Assembly (NCBI RefSeq): GCF_016123485.1
Contig: NZ_JADCKQ010000012.1
Span: forward strand, 1-64,000
Source: Halocynthiibacter styelae
GTDB taxonomy: Bacteria; Pseudomonadota; Alphaproteobacteria; Rhodobacterales; Rhodobacteraceae
DNA length: 64,000 nt
Reading direction: 5' to 3'
Shown here: positions 62,504 through 64,000 of the stretch, one piece after another
Position numbering within the stretch: the first letter of the stretch is position 1
Layout: every line of letters begins with the position of its first letter
Program-made: the position numbers and the translations under genes
The notes under the pieces: generated by a model
Database searches by the model: none
What the model saw: only the letters and a program-made list of their open reading frames with translations
What the model was told of the DNA's origin: nothing

Positions 62504-63967
62504 ATGACAAAATTTAGTGATCTGAAACTTGGACCCAAGGTCCTGAAAGCTGTCGACGAAGCGGGTTATGAAAGCCCGACTCCTATTCAGGCGGGTGCCA
62601 TCCCCCCTGCCCTTGAGGGCCGCGATGTTCTGGGAATCGCCCAGACCGGCACCGGCAAGACAGCCTCTTTCACCCTGCCAATGATTTCGATGCTGGCCCG
62701 GGGCCGTGCACGGGCACGTATGCCACGCTCGCTGGTGCTTTGCCCGACACGGGAACTGGCGGCGCAGGTTGCTGAGAACTTCGACACCTATGCAAAACAC
62801 GTTAAACTGACCAAAGCTCTGCTGATCGGTGGTGTATCCTTCAAAGAACAGGATGCCCTGATTGATCGCGGTGTTGACGTTCTGATCGCAACACCTGGTC
62901 GCCTTCTGGACCATTTTGAACGCGGTAAACTGCTGCTGACTGGTGTGCAGATCATGGTGGTGGATGAAGCCGACCGTATGCTTGATATGGGCTTTATCCC
63001 GGATATCGAACGTATCTTTGGCCTGACGCCGTTTACCCGCCAGACACTGTTCTTCTCAGCCACGATGGCCCCCGAGATCGAGCGCATCACAAACACATTC
63101 CTGTCGGCCCCTGAACGCATTGAAGTTGCCCGCGCGGCGACCACCAATGACAAGATCACCCAGGGCGTGGTGATGTTCAAACCGACTCGCAAAGACCGTG
63201 CCAGCAGCGAAAAACGGACACTACTGCGCAAGCTGATTGATAGCGAAGGTGACAAATGCACCAACGCAATCATCTTCTGCAACCGCAAGTCCGACGTTGA
63301 TATCGTTGCAAAATCTCTGAACAAATACGGCTATGACGCGGCCCCGATCCATGGCGATCTGGACCAAAGCAAACGTATGGAAACCCTGGATGCCTTCCGT
63401 TCAGACAAACTGCGTTTCCTCTGTGCATCCGACGTTGCCGCCCGTGGCCTTGACGTTCCAAACGTCAGCCATGTGTTCAACTTTGATGTTCCAGGCAACG
63501 CCGAAGACTATGTGCACCGCATCGGACGTACAGGCCGCGCGGGCCGCACCGGCACCGCTTATATGATCTGTGCGCCGTCAGACGAACGCAACTTTGATGA
63601 TATCGAAAAGCTGGTTCAGCAGGAAATTCCACGCCTGGATAACCCGCTGAAAAAAGACAAACCAGTTGCGGAAGTGAAGTCAGACGAAACACCGTCCGAA
63701 AAGCCAAAACGCACCCGTTCCCGTCGTAAACCGCGTGAAGAACAGGTTGAACAAGCAGCTGAACCTGTGACGGATTCCCAGGAGCCTGAAAAGACTGAAC
63801 AACCACCACAACAACAGCAGCCACAGCGTGGCGGTGGTGCCCGTGGTGGTCGTGGCAAAGGCAAATCAGGCGATCAAAAAGACAACGGAAACCGTGTCGT
63901 TGGTATGGGCGACCACATGCCTGGTTTCATCGCCATGAGTTTCGATGAACGCCGTCAGGCTGGCTGA
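62504..63967 (+). CDS. DEAD-box RNA helicase (RhlE-like)
   Basis: A 487-residue RNA helicase. Q-motif region is FSDLKLGPKVLKAVDEAGYESPTPIQ in pattern, Walker A AQTGTGKT (Lys52), Walker B DEAD at 154-157, SAT, and the C-domain RGLDVPNV and HRIGRTGRAG. From residue 380 a tail rich in Lys, Arg, Gln and Gly ends in GGGARGGRGKGKSG, useful for RNA binding. The family unwinds RNA in ribosome assembly or degradosomes. The ATG at 62504 follows GGAAA. Long leader of about 200 nt upstream after the prfC terminator. Confidence 0.93.
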   Translation: MTKFSDLKLGPKVLKAVDEAGYESPTPIQAGAIPPALEGRDVLGIAQTGTGKTASFTLPMISMLARGRARARMPRSLVLCPTRELAAQVAENFDTYAKHVKLTKALLIGGVSFKEQDALIDRGVDVLIATPGRLLDHFERGKLLLTGVQIMVVDEADRMLDMGFIPDIERIFGLTPFTRQTLFFSATMAPEIERITNTFLSAPERIEVARAATTNDKITQGVVMFKPTRKDRASSEKRTLLRKLIDSEGDKCTNAIIFCNRKSDVDIVAKSLNKYGYDAAPIHGDLDQSKRMETLDAFRSDKLRFLCASDVAARGLDVPNVSHVFNFDVPGNAEDYVHRIGRTGRAGRTGTAYMICAPSDERNFDDIEKLVQQEIPRLDNPLKKDKPVAEVKSDETPSEKPKRTRSRRKPREEQVEQAAEPVTDSQEPEKTEQPPQQQQPQRGGGARGGRGKGKSGDQKDNGNRVVGMGDHMPGFIAMSFDERRQAG

Positions 63968-64000
63968 ACAAATTCACAATCTCATTAAAAAGCGCGCCGC

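Overview
This 64 kb window looks like chromosomal DNA from an alphaproteobacterium of the order Rhodobacterales, most likely the marine Roseobacter group. The grounds are gene content and order: an alphaproteobacterial assimilatory sulfate cluster (cysG, DUF2849, cysI, APS-type cysH, DUF934, ferredoxin-NADP reductase), a DUF1127 protein, a FIST sensor beside a class III cyclase, a GT25 glycosyltransferase, tatABC followed by a DUF815 ATPase, surE-pcm-nlpD, and a heat-shock type promoter of the alphaproteobacterial form in front of lon. No rRNA, phage block, insertion sequence or CRISPR array was seen. One tRNA (Val, anticodon TAC) is present. The genus cannot be fixed from sequence reading alone.

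Layout. 1-4.8 kb: a secreted protein with 99-residue PKD/Ig-like repeats running off the left edge, a tail-collar (Mdp-like) protein, a DUF4331 protein, and a FIST sensor plus nucleotidyl cyclase pair. 4.9-9.2 kb: a large PLP decarboxylase, a Crp/Fnr regulator and a GT25 enzyme. 9.2-15 kb: tRNA-Val, an HU-like protein, lon, tgt and an HTH regulator. 15-20 kb: two Fe-S assembly proteins, a small secreted protein (copy 1), tpiA, a cytochrome P450 and a YegD-like Hsp70. 20-26 kb: a divergent Lrp regulator and the sulfate-assimilation operon. 26-27.5 kb: copy 2 of the small secreted protein, an octamer repeat and an anchored Ala/Glu/Thr-rich helical repeat protein. 27.7-33.4 kb: infC (AUA start), a stand-alone chemoreceptor-like signalling protein, an XdhC-like protein, a YeeE/YedE pair and small conserved proteins. 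33.5-41.6 kb: pyrC-pyrE, dnaB, a 2-oxoglutarate oxygenase-like protein, alr, mlaE-mlaF and pqiA-like, with an atypical HEPN-like gene wedged between the last two. 41.6-51.8 kb: an autotransporter-like barrel, radA-cvpA-purF, DUF1284, DDAH, an SDR, a second octamer repeat, and surE-pcm-nlpD. 51.9-58.8 kb, minus strand: DUF815, tatABC, an orphan FbpC-type ATPase, arsM, an AlkC/AlkD-like protein and an SDR. 59-64 kb: a Hint-domain protein, a small secreted protein, prfC and a DEAD-box helicase.

Functional links. The sulfur genes form one tight, translationally overlapping operon in which a ferredoxin-NADP reductase could feed electrons to the sulfite reductase; a perfect inverted repeat in the divergent promoter region is the natural operator for the Lrp-type regulator. 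pyrC-pyrE, surE-pcm-nlpD and tatABC are conventional coupled sets.

The most unusual signal is a duplicated module (about 16.0-16.6 kb and 26.0-26.6 kb). Each copy has four TGCAT repeats exactly 11 bp apart, a fifth exactly 52 bp further on, a nearly invariant leader of about 110 nt, a 103-residue secreted protein and a strong terminator hairpin. The leader is better conserved than much of the coding sequence. Other notable items are two tandem octamer repeats of one family (TTTTCYGG), the AUA start of infC, a truncated SUMT domain in CysG, and the foreign-looking HEPN-like gene.
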